Shown: piece by piece, positions 1 through 7,493 of the stretch
How positions within the stretch are numbered: position 1 is the first letter of the stretch
Layout of the letters: each line of letters begins with the position of its first letter
Source: Carnobacterium_A sp036639135
GTDB taxonomy: Bacteria; Bacillota; Bacilli; Lactobacillales; Carnobacteriaceae
DNA: 18,440 bases
NCBI GenBank assembly: GCA_036639135.1
Contig: JAVWJE010000037.1
Span: 1 to 18,440 of the forward strand
Reading direction: 5' to 3'
Translations under genes and position numbers: made by a program
The notes under the pieces: generated by a model
Database searches by the model: none
Told to the model about the DNA's origin: nothing
What the model saw: the letters and a program-made list of their open reading frames with translations, nothing else

Positions 1-46
1 TCAGTTTTCAAAGGTCTAATTTGTTTGTCGTTGTCGTTTTGACAAC
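1..46 (-). promoter_or_regulatory. rRNA operon leader with boxA-like element and small hairpin
   Basis: On the minus strand, GTTGTC (46-41) and GACAAC (35-30) form a 6-bp hairpin. It is followed by GACCTTTGAAAACTGA, ending at base 1. This resembles the boxA antitermination region before 16S rRNA in Firmicutes (CTTTGAAAACT-type core). Part of the leader and all of the 16S gene would lie outside the window. Confidence 0.65.
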
Positions 47-52
47 TTCTAA

Positions 53-289
53 ATACTACCAGAAGTTATTTAACTTGTCAACACTTTTAGATAAATATTT
101 TTGTATTGCTGTATATTTATTCAATATTGCTTTACTCGTTTAACACGACTTCAATATATTATCATGGATTGTTATTCATTGTCAAGCACATAATCCATCT
201 TTTTTCTTCTAACGTTTCATCTATTTATTTCGTTGTTCAACTAGCGTAACAACTTCTATTAATATAACAAGTTTATCAATATTGGTCAA
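53..289 (-). promoter_or_regulatory. three tandem rRNA-type promoters (P1-P3)
   Basis: Three near-consensus sigma-A promoters point left. P1 is TTGACC (284-289), 17-base spacer, TATATT (261-266). P2 is TTGACA (180-185), 18-base spacer, TAATAT (156-161). P3 is TTGACA (76-81), 17-base spacer, TAGTAT (53-58). The -35 boxes are exactly 104 bases apart. Each -10 is followed by a shared early transcribed sequence, GAAGTTGT or GAAGTCGT (249-256, 145-152 and 42-49 on this strand). Tandem strong promoters ahead of a GACCTTTGAAAACTGA leader are typical of rRNA operons, so I infer an rrn operon just outside the left edge, transcribed leftwards. The promoters are seen directly; the rRNA genes are inferred. 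Confidence 0.85.
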
Positions 290-327
290 TAGTAAAGCAT
301 CTTTTTTTTCCTTTTTGCTCTAATCTT

Positions 328-867
328 TTAATTGAGTTTATTTACATCACACTGATACAGGTGAAAATCCTTTTTTGCACCATCCACTAGAACATCTAAT
401 TTCTTTCCGATATAGGAGAATCCAGCACCTTGATACAATCTATTTAAATAAGCATTATCTGCAATACAGTCTAATCGGATAGCAGAGAAACCTTTTGTTT
501 TTGCATATTTTTTCGCTTCAAAAAGAAGTTGTTCAGATATTCCTTGTCCTGAAAAACTACGGAGAACAGTTAACCTATGCAAATACAGATACGCATCACT
601 TGAATTTTTTTCCCAAAACTCTTCGTCCCATTCGCTTTGATGACTCCACAAAACAAACATGCCTGCTATCTGATTATTTACTTTCCCTACAAAAACTTCT
701 CCACGTTCAATAGCTTCAGAAGTGTTGTGTCTATCTTCACCTTTCAAAATTCCACTCCATTGGTTTGAACCTTTTTTTTGGAGCCATTGTGCGGCTTGTT
801 TCAACATCTCTTCTATAAGTAGCTTATCTTTTTGTTCAGCTTGGTGGACTATTATTTTTTTAGCCAT
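328..867 (-). CDS. GNAT family N-acetyltransferase
   Basis: A 179-residue protein with the usual single-domain GNAT length. The acetyl-CoA binding region is visible as LTVLRSFSGQGISEQLLFEA (about residues 99-118), where the R/Q-x-x-G-x-G/A loop takes the form SFSGQG and leads into the pyrophosphate-binding helix. The later RLDCIADNAYLNRLYQGAGF is the usual motif B region (N-x-x-x-x-x-x-Y-x-x-x-G-F). The substrate cannot be told from sequence. The ATG at 867 has only a weak purine-rich site (GAAAGAG) before it. The gene lies downstream of pgi behind a hairpin terminator, so it probably has its own promoter. No terminator separates its stop from the rRNA promoter array, so read-through towards the rRNA operon is possible. 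Confidence 0.85.
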   Translation of the reverse strand: MAKKIIVHQAEQKDKLLIEEMLKQAAQWLQKKGSNQWSGILKGEDRHNTSEAIERGEVFVGKVNNQIAGMFVLWSHQSEWDEEFWEKNSSDAYLYLHRLTVLRSFSGQGISEQLLFEAKKYAKTKGFSAIRLDCIADNAYLNRLYQGAGFSYIGKKLDVLVDGAKKDFHLYQCDVNKLN

Positions 868-929
868 ACTCTTTCTACTTCCAATCTATGTTATATAGTA
901 GCGAATACATCCTTTAGTTTTCATAAGAT

Positions 930-1021
930 AAAAAAGCCCCAATAGTTAGTACAATCCAATCAAGCAATCCCTAAATTAGTTACTGCTCGATTCATTACTG
1001 TACTTCATCAGAACTTTTTTT
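930..1021 (-). terminator. composite hairpin terminator after pgi
   Basis: Outer arms AAAAAAG and CTTTTTT enclose paired AGTACA/TGTACT and an inner imperfect AATC.AGCA stem. The structure is nearly symmetrical and could work in both directions. It follows the pgi stop on minus and ends in a GGGGCTTTTTT run. Confidence 0.6.
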
Positions 1022-1035
1022 GAATAAAAATTATT

Positions 1036-2382
1036 TTATAGGCGTGCGTTTAGTTCTTTTGCTAAATCTTCAAATCCTGGTTTACCTAATAAAGCAAACA
1101 TATTTTTTTTGTAGGCTTCTACCCCTGGTTGATCAAATGGGTTTACTCCATTAAGGTAACCTGAGATGCCTACTGCTATTTCAAAGAAGTACATTAGGTA
1201 ACCTAATGTGTATGCGTCTGTTTCCGGAATTGTCACCAATAAGTTTGGTACATCTCCATCTGTATGAGCCAACAATGTTCCTTGGAAAGCTTTTGTATTA
1301 ACAAAGTCAATTTCTTTTCCTTGTAAATAACCCAATCCATCTAAATCATCAGATGTAGTAGGGATTACTAATGCGTGTTTAGCTTTATTTACTTTAATGA
1401 TCGTTTCAAAAATGTTTCTTTGTCCATCTTGAATCGTTTGTCCAACTGAATGCAAATCAGTAGAGAAGTTTGCGCTTGCCGGGAAGATACCTTTTTGGTC
1501 TTTCCCTTCTGATTCACCAAATAATTGTTTCCACCATTCTGAAAAGTACTGTAAGTTCGGTTCGTAGTTAACCAATATTTCTGTTGTTTTGCCTTTACGG
1601 TAAAGGGCATTTCGAATAGCAGCGTATTGATAAGCTTCATTTTCTTCTAATTTATCGCTACTATAGGCGTCGGCTGCGTCAACTGCACCTTGCATCAAAG
1701 CATCTATATCTGCTCCACTTGCTGCGATAGGCAGTAAACCTACTGCTGTTAATACTGAAAAACGTCCACCTATATCATCAGGGATAATAAATGATTCATA
1801 TCCTTGTGCATTGGCTTCTTCTTTCAAAGCACCTTTTTCTTTATCTGTTGTTGCATATATACGTTTTTTAGCTTCATCTTTGCCGTATTTTTTTTCTAAC
1901 ATTTCTTTAAAAATACGAAAAGCAATAGCTGGTTCTGTTGTTGTACCAGATTTCGAAATAATGTTTACAGAGAAATCTCTATCTCCAATTACATCAATCA
2001 AGTCACTTAAGTAAGTTGAACTTATGCTATTACCAGCAAAGAAAACTTGTGGCTGTTTTCTGTCTTCTTTTGGAAGAACATTGTAGAATGAATGATTTAA
2101 AAAATCTAATGATGCTTTAGCACCTAAGTATGATCCACCAATACCAATAACAACTAGTACTTCTGAATCATTTTGGATTTTTTCTGCTGCGGCTTTGATA
2201 CGAGAAAATTCTTCTTTATCGTAATTTTTAGGTAAATCGATCCAACCCAAATAGTCACTTCCTGCCCCTGTCCCCTTACGTAACATGTCATCGGCAGTCG
2301 ATACTTGCTGTTGCATATTCGAAATTTCATGTGGTTGTACAAATTTGTCGATTTTTGAATAGTCAAATTTAATGTGTCCCAT
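1036..2382 (-). CDS. pgi: glucose-6-phosphate isomerase
   Basis: Catalyses reversible conversion of glucose 6-phosphate and fructose 6-phosphate in cytosolic glycolysis. The protein is 448 residues, the usual size of the short Firmicutes Pgi. Seen motifs are the first SIS-domain loop IGIGGSYLGAKASLDF (about residues 80-95), the phosphate-binding SKSGTTTEPAIAFR (about 143-156), the conserved NFSTDLHSVGQTIQDG region with the active-site histidine, and a C-terminal GVNPFDQPGVEAYKKN with the catalytic lysine region. The ATG at 2382 has a good GGAGGG site. It is transcribed alone: a hairpin terminator lies upstream (end of the preceding operon) and another downstream. A weak promoter (TTGCTA-17-TAAAGT) is seen upstream. 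Confidence 0.97.
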   Translation of the reverse strand: MGHIKFDYSKIDKFVQPHEISNMQQQVSTADDMLRKGTGAGSDYLGWIDLPKNYDKEEFSRIKAAAEKIQNDSEVLVVIGIGGSYLGAKASLDFLNHSFYNVLPKEDRKQPQVFFAGNSISSTYLSDLIDVIGDRDFSVNIISKSGTTTEPAIAFRIFKEMLEKKYGKDEAKKRIYATTDKEKGALKEEANAQGYESFIIPDDIGGRFSVLTAVGLLPIAASGADIDALMQGAVDAADAYSSDKLEENEAYQYAAIRNALYRKGKTTEILVNYEPNLQYFSEWWKQLFGESEGKDQKGIFPASANFSTDLHSVGQTIQDGQRNIFETIIKVNKAKHALVIPTTSDDLDGLGYLQGKEIDFVNTKAFQGTLLAHTDGDVPNLLVTIPETDAYTLGYLMYFFEIAVGISGYLNGVNPFDQPGVEAYKKNMFALLGKPGFEDLAKELNARL

Positions 2383-2447
2383 GTAAATCCCTCCATTGTT
2401 TTGTGTGTTTAAGAATTAAACATTAACTTAATTCTCATACTTTCTTA

Positions 2448-2476
2448 ACTTTAGTAGTTTTTTGTATAAATAGCAA
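2448..2476 (-). promoter_or_regulatory. candidate pgi promoter
   Basis: TTGCTA (2471-2476) and TAAAGT (2448-2453) with a 17-base spacer on the minus strand, right after the terminator of the upstream operon. The -10 is only moderately like consensus. An 8-base inverted repeat AGAATTAA/TTAATTCT (2412-2419 and 2428-2435) follows downstream and might be an operator. Confidence 0.4.
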
Positions 2477-2511
2477 GAAAAAAACAGCAATATCTGAGAG
2501 GACATGCTGTT
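2477..2511 (-). terminator. rho-independent terminator of the cvfD operon
   Basis: Arms AACAGCA and TGCTGTT (7 bp) with a 15-base loop, followed on minus by a T-rich tail. It sits 15 bases after the stop of the small upstream gene. Confidence 0.65.
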
Positions 2512-2525
2512 CAGTATTTTTTATT

Positions 2526-2906
2526 CTAAAATTGAGGAACACCAGATATTTCCCATTCTTCAAGAGCTTCTGTTAAAGCATCTGATTGTACAAATGATAA
2601 GTTAAGTAAATTTTCTTTTAAAATACTGTTTACATCAATCTCTTTATTTGCTACTTCAAAAACAAAGAGCGGGATATTAATTCCATTAACAACTGCATTA
2701 GTTAGTTCAAACAAGTTCAAATTATGAATATCAATAGCTAATTTTTGTTTTAGTTCTTCTAAGATACAAGCAAGTCCTGTTTGTGTGTCAAGAATTTGAG
2801 TTACTGGGAATGAATACTTTGCATCTTCATTATTTACTAAAAATACGTATTTACCTTCTGGGTTATGCGTCATTATAGTTCCAGCTACCCGTTGTTTTTC
2901 TGTCAT
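2526..2906 (-). CDS. conserved hypothetical protein, degenerate Nudix-like
   Basis: I chose the ATG at 2906 (126 residues, MTEKQRVAGTIM...) because GAGGTG lies at normal distance upstream; a start 13 codons earlier has no such site. I do not recognise it as a named family. The order of segments resembles a Nudix fold: VAGTIMTHNPEGKYVFLV is like the first strands, TGLACILEELKQKLAI sits where the Nudix box should be, and LFELTNAVVNGINIPLFVFEV matches the strands after it. The catalytic REXXEE glutamates are missing, so pyrophosphatase activity is unlikely. It is downstream of cvfD with an 86-base gap and shares its terminator, so they probably form one transcript. The fold assignment is inference from pattern only. 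Confidence 0.75.
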   Translation of the reverse strand: MTEKQRVAGTIMTHNPEGKYVFLVNNEDAKYSFPVTQILDTQTGLACILEELKQKLAIDIHNLNLFELTNAVVNGINIPLFVFEVANKEIDVNSILKENLLNLSFVQSDALTEALEEWEISGVPQF

Positions 2907-2992
2907 TTCCAAACACCTCACGCTTAAGTTTTTAATTCTGGTCAATAGACAAGTGGTTTTTTAACTCAACACAAAAAACAAATAAAGCTACT

Positions 2993-3370
2993 CTAGTTTA
3001 TTTGTCTTGCTTCATCATCTTTAGCTTCTTCAATCCATCGTGGCATTAATTCACGGATTGTATCAAATCCATCACGATCCGTTTCTTCCTGACGGTATTT
3101 TCTTTTTTTTGAATGGTACTGAAAATGAGCTTGTTCTTCTAATGCTCTCAACGATAAGCTAATTTTTTTCGTGTACTCGTCAATATCTAGAATCACAACA
3201 TCCATCGTATCTCCAACAGTTAGAACCTCATTTAAGTTTTTAACGTATCCATGTGTACATTCTGAAATATGAATTAATCCTTGTGTCTCTTTATCTAAAG
3301 AAACAAAAGCACCATAAGGCTGAATACCTGTTATTCTACCATTAACTATCATCCCAATTTTATAATCCAT
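2993..3370 (-). CDS. cvfD: S1-domain RNA-binding protein, CvfD/YugI (GSP13) family
   Basis: A 125-residue protein with one S1 RNA-binding domain filling residues 1-75. Seen features are MIVNGRITGIQPYGAFVSLD, then QGLIHISE and the closing ISLSLRALEE. A basic segment KKRKYRQEE follows (about 90-97) and an acidic tail ends the protein. Size and layout match B. subtilis general stress protein 13 (YugI) and pneumococcal CvfD, which act as post-transcriptional regulators or associate with ribosomes; no enzyme activity is expected. The ATG at 3370 has a good GAGGTG site. An extended -10 (TGATACAAT) lies upstream at 3423-3431. First gene of a two-gene transcript. Confidence 0.88.
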   Translation of the reverse strand: MDYKIGMIVNGRITGIQPYGAFVSLDKETQGLIHISECTHGYVKNLNEVLTVGDTMDVVILDIDEYTKKISLSLRALEEQAHFQYHSKKRKYRQEETDRDGFDTIRELMPRWIEEAKDDEARQIN

Positions 3371-3422
3371 CCGATCACCTCATTTTACACATTTATAAAA
3401 ACGGCTGCTTCTTTGCTTCTTA

Positions 3423-3431
3423 ATTGTATCA
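3423..3431 (-). promoter_or_regulatory. extended -10 promoter for cvfD
   Basis: TGATACAAT on minus (TACAAT at 3423-3428 with a TG one base before it). The -35 is poor. The position, about 50 bases before the ATG, fits. Confidence 0.5.
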
Positions 3432-3527
3432 TAACAGTAAAATTTATGAAAATAGTATTCGCTTTCATGCTGTTATTCTTTTTTCAATGGATTATTATTA
3501 TTAATGGAATCGTTATCTTTAATGGCG

Positions 3528-3533
3528 TATACT
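3528..3533 (+). promoter_or_regulatory. candidate -10 box for the C-S lyase gene
   Basis: TATACT 52 bases before the ATG at 3585. No convincing -35 is seen. TTAATGG-like repeats (3485-3490, 3501-3507, 3519-3525) precede it and could hold an activator or repressor site. Confidence 0.4.
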
Positions 3534-3584
3534 AAAAAAGAAACAAGTGACATTTTTTTATTATGATATAAAGGAAGTGCTTAT

Positions 3585-4754
3585 ATGGACTATTCGTTTA
3601 ACGAAGTTATTGACCGTAAAGATAGCTTAGGAATTAAATGGAACAAACTAGACCAGCTATTTGGAACGGAAGAAGTTTTACCAATGTGGATAGCAGATAT
3701 GGACTATGCTACTCCAAAACCCATACTCGATGCTTTGAAAAAGGTTCTTGATGGTCGTATTCTAGGCTACACCGCTCCTCCTGATTCTCTTTATCAGGCT
3801 ATCATTCAGTGGCAAAAAGAACGTCATCAAATGGAATTAACTAAAGAGGATATTTTGTTCTCACCAGGAGTTGTTCCTAGTATCGCTGTCATTATTCAAG
3901 CTCTTACAAATGAACAGGATGCTATCCTGATTCATGATCCCGTTTATACACCTTTTTCAAATATGATTGAATTAAACAAACGTCGCTGCATTCGTTCGAC
4001 ATTATTGTTAGAAGATAATCAATTTAAAATAGATTTTGAAGATATCGAAAAAAAAATTATTGAAGAACAAGTTAAATTATTTATTTTATGTAATCCACAA
4101 AACCCGGGCGGACGTGTTTGGTCTAAAAAAGAATTAATAACTATAGCTGAGCTTTGTAAAAAATATAAGGTTCTACTAATCAGTGATGAAATACATGGCG
4201 ATTTAATTTTTTCACCTAACCAATTCACTTCATTAGTTACTTTAGATTCAAGTTATCAAGATTTTGTCCTGACACTTTCCGCTGCGACTAAAACGTTTAA
4301 TATCGCAGGTGTAAAATTATCTATGATTTATATCCAAAATGCAGAAATTTATAAAAAAATTCAACGCTTCCAAGAATGTATTGAGCATAGTGGATTAAAT
4401 ACATTTGGCTATATTGCTACAGAAGTGGCTTTTACCCAATGTGGACCATGGTTGGAAGAACTAATGAAAACCCTTAGCCAAAATTTAGATAAGATAACAG
4501 CTTTCTTTGATAAAGAGTTGCCGCAAGTAACCTATATGAAACCACAAGGAACTTATTTGTTTTGGTTCGATTGTTCCAGTCTTAATTTGACTGACGAAGA
4601 ATTAATGAATCGTTTTATCCATGTAGGAAAAATTGCTTTAAACTCCGGTGTTGCCTATGGTCCTGGAGGTTCACAATATATGAGGCTAAATTTCGCAGCT
4701 CCCGATGTATTGATTAAAGAAGGTTTAAAACGAATCAAATGCGCTTTTGAATAG
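3585..4754 (+). CDS. MalY/PatB family PLP-dependent C-S lyase (aminotransferase class I/II fold)
   Basis: A 389-residue cytosolic PLP enzyme. The N-terminal DRKDSLGIKWN and the segment VLPMWIADMDYATPKP (32-46) are hallmarks of the MalY/PatB cystathionine beta-lyase subgroup. Cofactor contacts are visible: N170 and P172-N173 in CNPQNPGGRVW, D201 in SDEIHGD, and the Schiff-base lysine K236 in SAATKTFNIAG. The C-terminal YGPGGSQYMRLNFA carries the carboxylate-binding arginine. Likely reaction: beta-elimination of cystathionine or cysteine conjugates to thiol, pyruvate and ammonia. In lactic bacteria such enzymes make sulfur aroma compounds. Transcribed alone on plus; AAGGAAG lies 7 bases before the ATG. 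The exact substrate is not determinable here. Confidence 0.9.
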   Translation: MDYSFNEVIDRKDSLGIKWNKLDQLFGTEEVLPMWIADMDYATPKPILDALKKVLDGRILGYTAPPDSLYQAIIQWQKERHQMELTKEDILFSPGVVPSIAVIIQALTNEQDAILIHDPVYTPFSNMIELNKRRCIRSTLLLEDNQFKIDFEDIEKKIIEEQVKLFILCNPQNPGGRVWSKKELITIAELCKKYKVLLISDEIHGDLIFSPNQFTSLVTLDSSYQDFVLTLSAATKTFNIAGVKLSMIYIQNAEIYKKIQRFQECIEHSGLNTFGYIATEVAFTQCGPWLEELMKTLSQNLDKITAFFDKELPQVTYMKPQGTYLFWFDCSSLNLTDEELMNRFIHVGKIALNSGVAYGPGGSQYMRLNFAAPDVLIKEGLKRIKCAFE

Positions 4755-4762
4755 TAGATAAA

Positions 4763-4818
4763 ATAAACGACCCAATAAAAGCATCACTTTAACAGGTGAC
4801 TTTTATTGAGTCGTTTTA
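4763..4818. terminator. bidirectional terminator between C-S lyase and fructokinase
   Basis: Arms AAACGACCCAATAAAAG and CTTTTATTGAGTCGTTT pair over 17 positions with one mismatch. A further TCAC/GTGA pair sits inside the loop. A-rich on one side and T-rich on the other, it serves the two convergent genes. Confidence 0.88.
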
Positions 4819-4830
4819 TCTCTATTTAAT

Positions 4831-5697
4831 TTATTTAGTTATTAATTGTTCTGCAGCCAATAATAAGCATCCAGTAATTCCAGCATTGTCTCCCAAAGCT
4901 GGTGACACGATGTATTCTTCTAGTGAAGGCAATTCAACATAACCGCCCATCAATTTTTCAAATTCTTGGCGTATTAATGGGAAAAGTTGTGCTTGTTTCA
5001 TTACTCCCCCACCTAAAACAATTCTTTCGGGACTCAGAACTAACGTATAATTCATTAAAGCTTGAGCAATGTAATAGGCTTCCATTTCCCAAACTGCTGA
5101 ATCGTCAGCTAATTCGTGGCCTTTTTTCCCATATCGCTGTTCGATAGCTGGACCGGCAGCAATTCCTTCTAAACAATTTCCGTGGTATGGACAAAACCCT
5201 TCGAACGTTTCATCTGGATGCAATCGAACCATGATATGTCCCATTTCTGGATGACCATATCCGGATAACAATTCACCATTTATGACAGCTCCACCGCCAA
5301 TACCTGTACCAACCGTTAAGTAAACACAACTAGACAAGCCAAGTGCTGCTCCTTTTTTCAATTCTCCCAAAGCTGCCGCGTTGACATCCGTTGTCCAACC
5401 GACTGGAACAGAGTACCTTTTTTTAACGGCTCCTAAAAAATCATAATTTTTCCAAGCTGTTTTTGGTGTAGTTGTTACATGCCCATAAGTAGATGAAGAT
5501 GGGTTAACATCTATTGGACCAAATGATCCAATTCCTATTGCAGATAAATTAAATGAATCAAAATAAGTAAAAACTTGCTCTAATGTTTCTTCTGGTGTTG
5601 TTGTTGGTATACTAATTTTTTCTTTTAATTCCCCTTGTTCATCACTTACTGCACAGACAAATTTAGTCCCGCCTGCTTCAATTGCACCATAAATCAT
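4831..5697 (-). CDS. scrK: fructokinase, ROK family
   Basis: Phosphorylates fructose with ATP to fructose 6-phosphate in the cytosol; some relatives also take mannose. The 288-residue length is normal for ScrK/GmuE/YdhR-type ROK fructokinases. The first ATP-binding loop is IEAGGTK (6-12), catalytic aspartate D104 lies in WTTDVNAAALGE, the second glycine loop is TGIGGG (131-136), and zinc ligands H154, C169, H172 and C175 appear in GHI...CPYHGNC. No helix-turn-helix domain is present, so it is an enzyme rather than a ROK repressor. The ATG at 5697 has AAGGAG about 10 bases upstream. An extended -10 (TGCTACAAT) precedes it. Not next to a sucrose PTS gene here, so the sugar supply is unclear. 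Confidence 0.92.
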   Translation of the reverse strand: MIYGAIEAGGTKFVCAVSDEQGELKEKISIPTTTPEETLEQVFTYFDSFNLSAIGIGSFGPIDVNPSSSTYGHVTTTPKTAWKNYDFLGAVKKRYSVPVGWTTDVNAAALGELKKGAALGLSSCVYLTVGTGIGGGAVINGELLSGYGHPEMGHIMVRLHPDETFEGFCPYHGNCLEGIAAGPAIEQRYGKKGHELADDSAVWEMEAYYIAQALMNYTLVLSPERIVLGGGVMKQAQLFPLIRQEFEKLMGGYVELPSLEEYIVSPALGDNAGITGCLLLAAEQLITK

Positions 5698-5734
5698 TTT
5701 TGTACATCTCCTTTTTACTAATAGTTTCCATTTT

Positions 5735-5743
5735 ATTGTAGCA
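5735..5743 (-). promoter_or_regulatory. extended -10 promoter for the fructokinase gene
   Basis: TGCTACAAT on minus, 38 bases before the ATG. The upstream -35 region is T-rich and not consensus. Confidence 0.45.
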
Positions 5744-5975
5744 TAAACTGTAAAAAAATGAGGGCGATTTCATTTAAAAAAATAGTAGAAACTAAAGGGA
5801 TCTTTAGAATAAGGAACCAATCTCGTTTTCTTAACAATAATCTATTTTTAGATTCGATATCCGTTTGTAACTATTTAAAACTTTTTGTTCTTTTTAACTG
5901 TATTGTAACTCTCATTTCAGGTTGATAACGCATAGATATTTTCTGATTTTTTACATGTAGTAATAACAGGCTAAC

Positions 5976-6017
5976 AAAAAAACTCTTCACATTAAATAAA
6001 ATGCGAAGAGTTTTTTT
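5976..6017. terminator. terminator after the cyclophilin gene
   Basis: AAAAAAACTCTTC (5976-5988) pairs perfectly with GAAGAGTTTTTTT (6005-6017) around a 16-base loop. It starts 8 bases past the ppiB stop on minus and is T-rich on both sides. Confidence 0.88.
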
Positions 6018-6025
6018 ATGGTTCA

Positions 6026-6616
6026 TTAAGCTATTTCAATGGACTCAATAACAACGTCTGTTACAGGTTTGTCTTGAGGACCACGTTTTACATCTTGTAT
6101 TGATTCTACAACATCCATACCATCAATAACTTGTCCGAAAACAGTGTGTTTATAATCTAACCAAGGTGTTCCACCAGTAGCTTTGTACGCTTCAATAATT
6201 TCAGCCGGATAGCCTGCTCCTTCTAATTGGCTAAGCATGTTGCCAGGAACAGTTGGAGCTGTAACGATAAAGAATTGACTTCCATTTGTCCCAGGTCCAG
6301 CATTTGCCATTGAAAGTGCGCCGTATAAGTTAAACGCTTCTTTTGAAAACTCGTCTTCAAAAGAATCTCCCCATAAGCTTTCTCCACCCATTCCAGTACC
6401 TGTTGGGTCGCCGCCTTGAATCATGAATTCAGGAATAACGCGGTGGAAAATAACGCCATCGTAATACCCTTTTGCTGCTAAACCTAAAAAGTTTTCCACT
6501 GTCTTAGGCGCTACTTCTGGGAAAAGTTTGATTTTAACGTCACCCATCGTTGTTTTTACTGTTGCTACTTTTTCATTGTCTGCTATTTCAGTTGATAATT
6601 GAGAAAATTGAGTCAT
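6026..6616 (-). CDS. ppiB: peptidyl-prolyl cis-trans isomerase, cyclophilin type
   Basis: A 196-residue cytosolic cyclophilin that speeds proline isomerisation during protein folding. No signal peptide. The active-site block VIFHRVIPEFMIQGGD (55-70) shows the catalytic arginine R59, F64 and Q67. MANAGPGTNGSQFFIVTA follows and DYKHTVFGQVIDGMDVVESI closes the barrel. An insertion (roughly residues 125-155, VPGNMLSQLEGAGYPAEI...) before the DYKHTVFG strand makes it longer than the 165-aa E. coli form; this is common in lactobacilli and enterococci. Strong AAGGAGG site before the ATG at 6616. Transcribed alone from a good promoter shared back to back with yuiD. Confidence 0.95.
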   Translation of the reverse strand: MTQFSQLSTEIADNEKVATVKTTMGDVKIKLFPEVAPKTVENFLGLAAKGYYDGVIFHRVIPEFMIQGGDPTGTGMGGESLWGDSFEDEFSKEAFNLYGALSMANAGPGTNGSQFFIVTAPTVPGNMLSQLEGAGYPAEIIEAYKATGGTPWLDYKHTVFGQVIDGMDVVESIQDVKRGPQDKPVTDVVIESIEIA

Positions 6617-6648
6617 GTTGTATCCTCCTTATTTTTAATTACTTCTTA

Positions 6649-6678
6649 ATCATACTTAACAATTCGTATTTTTACCAA
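6649..6678 (-). promoter_or_regulatory. promoter of ppiB
   Basis: TTGGTA (6673-6678), 18-base spacer, TATGAT (6649-6654) on minus, 33 bases before the start codon. Confidence 0.6.
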
Positions 6679-6772
6679 TGATTTTATTTAAATGTATGAA
6701 GTTTTTCTAAATACTAGGTCATTTTAAAGTTAAAAAACTTTTATTTTTATTAAGCAAGTCTTGATTTCATGG

Positions 6773-6778
6773 TATGAT
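6773..6778 (+). promoter_or_regulatory. extended -10 promoter of the yuiD homologue
   Basis: TATGAT preceded by TGG (extended -10). A weak TTAAGC is at -35 distance (17 bases). Confidence 0.55.
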
Positions 6779-6818
6779 AGAGAAAATAGAAAGCTTTACT
6801 TAAAAAAGGTGGTAAATT

Positions 6819-7319
6819 ATGGCAATTTTATCAAACTTCCCTCTTATCGCTGCTTTGACCGCGATAATCTTTACGCAACTTATTAAAATTCCAGTCGCTT
6901 TTCTTTTGCAAAGAAAAACCACCTGGGGATTAGCTACGTCAACTGGAGGTATGCCTAGTTCTCACTCAGCGTCTGTTTCTGCTTTAATTACTGCACTCGC
7001 TCTTCAAGAAGGAGCCAATTCTCCTTTTGTAGCCATTGCTAGTACTTTCGGAATGATCGTGATGTTTGATTCTATGGGTGTTCGTAGACAAAGTGGTGAA
7101 CAGGGTATTTTGTTAAACCACTTAGTGATTGATTTTCAAAACCTCAGCAATAAGGTTCTAAGAATCTCACAAGAATCTGACACTACAGAGACAGCTCAAA
7201 AAGAAACTCATTTAAAAGAATATTTAGGTCATAAGCCTATTGAAGTATTCTTTGGAATTTTAACTGGTATCGGTGTTGCCTTTGTCATTAGAAACATTTT
7301 AATGACTATTGGATTATAG
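6819..7319 (+). CDS. yuiD: divergent PAP2 family membrane protein (YuiD/DUF212)
   Basis: A 166-residue integral membrane protein. Family signature motifs are TGGMPSSHSA (about residues 42-51), which resembles the PAP2 phosphatase SGH motif, and FDSMGVRRQSGEQGILLN (about 88-105). Hydrophobic segments lie at 5-25, 50-65, 70-90 and 143-163. A charged stretch around 115-135 separates the last membrane segment. Relatives are B. subtilis YuiD; the true substrate is unknown and phosphatase activity is only suggested by family name. The start has a GGTGG site. A terminator follows directly, so it is a single-gene unit. Confidence 0.9.
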   Translation: MAILSNFPLIAALTAIIFTQLIKIPVAFLLQRKTTWGLATSTGGMPSSHSASVSALITALALQEGANSPFVAIASTFGMIVMFDSMGVRRQSGEQGILLNHLVIDFQNLSNKVLRISQESDTTETAQKETHLKEYLGHKPIEVFFGILTGIGVAFVIRNILMTIGL

Positions 7320-7353
7320 GGTTTAAATTTCATTCTGAACGTATAATTTTTTT

Positions 7354-7405
7354 AAAACATCTTTTTAGTGGACCCAATTAGGTTCCTCTAAATGAAGATG
7401 TTTTT
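7354..7405 (+). terminator. terminator after yuiD
   Basis: AAACATCTTTTTAGTGGACC pairs imperfectly with GGTTCCTCTAAATGAAGATG, followed by TTTTTATTT. An in-frame ATG at 7392 falls inside its 3' arm, which argues against that ATG being the start of the next gene. Confidence 0.8.
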
Positions 7406-7442
7406 ATTTGTATTCACAACCCATGAACATAAATACTTTTTA

Positions 7443-7451
7443 TGCTATACT
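7443..7451 (+). promoter_or_regulatory. extended -10 promoter of yumC
   Basis: TGCTATACT (TATACT at 7446-7451), 42 bases before the TTG start. It lies downstream of the rejected ATG at 7392, so transcripts from here could not use that ATG. Confidence 0.6.
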
Positions 7452-7493
7452 AAAATACGCTTTATAGGCTTACTATTAGATGGAGGTATATCC

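Larger units (their letters stand above)
5698..6025. other. intergenic region with promoter and terminator only
   Basis: 328 bases without a gene. It contains the fructokinase -10 (5735-5740, minus) and the cyclophilin terminator (5976-6017). A 6-bp inverted repeat AATCTA/TAGATT lies around 5838-5853. No open frame with a ribosome binding site and no tRNA or riboswitch is recognised in the remaining bases. Confidence 0.6.

Noticed and set aside
7392..7493. N-terminal extension of YumC from ATG 7392
   Set aside because: That ATG sits in the 3' arm of the yuiD terminator, before the yumC -10 box; TTG 7494 has GGAGG and gives the family's normal N-terminus.
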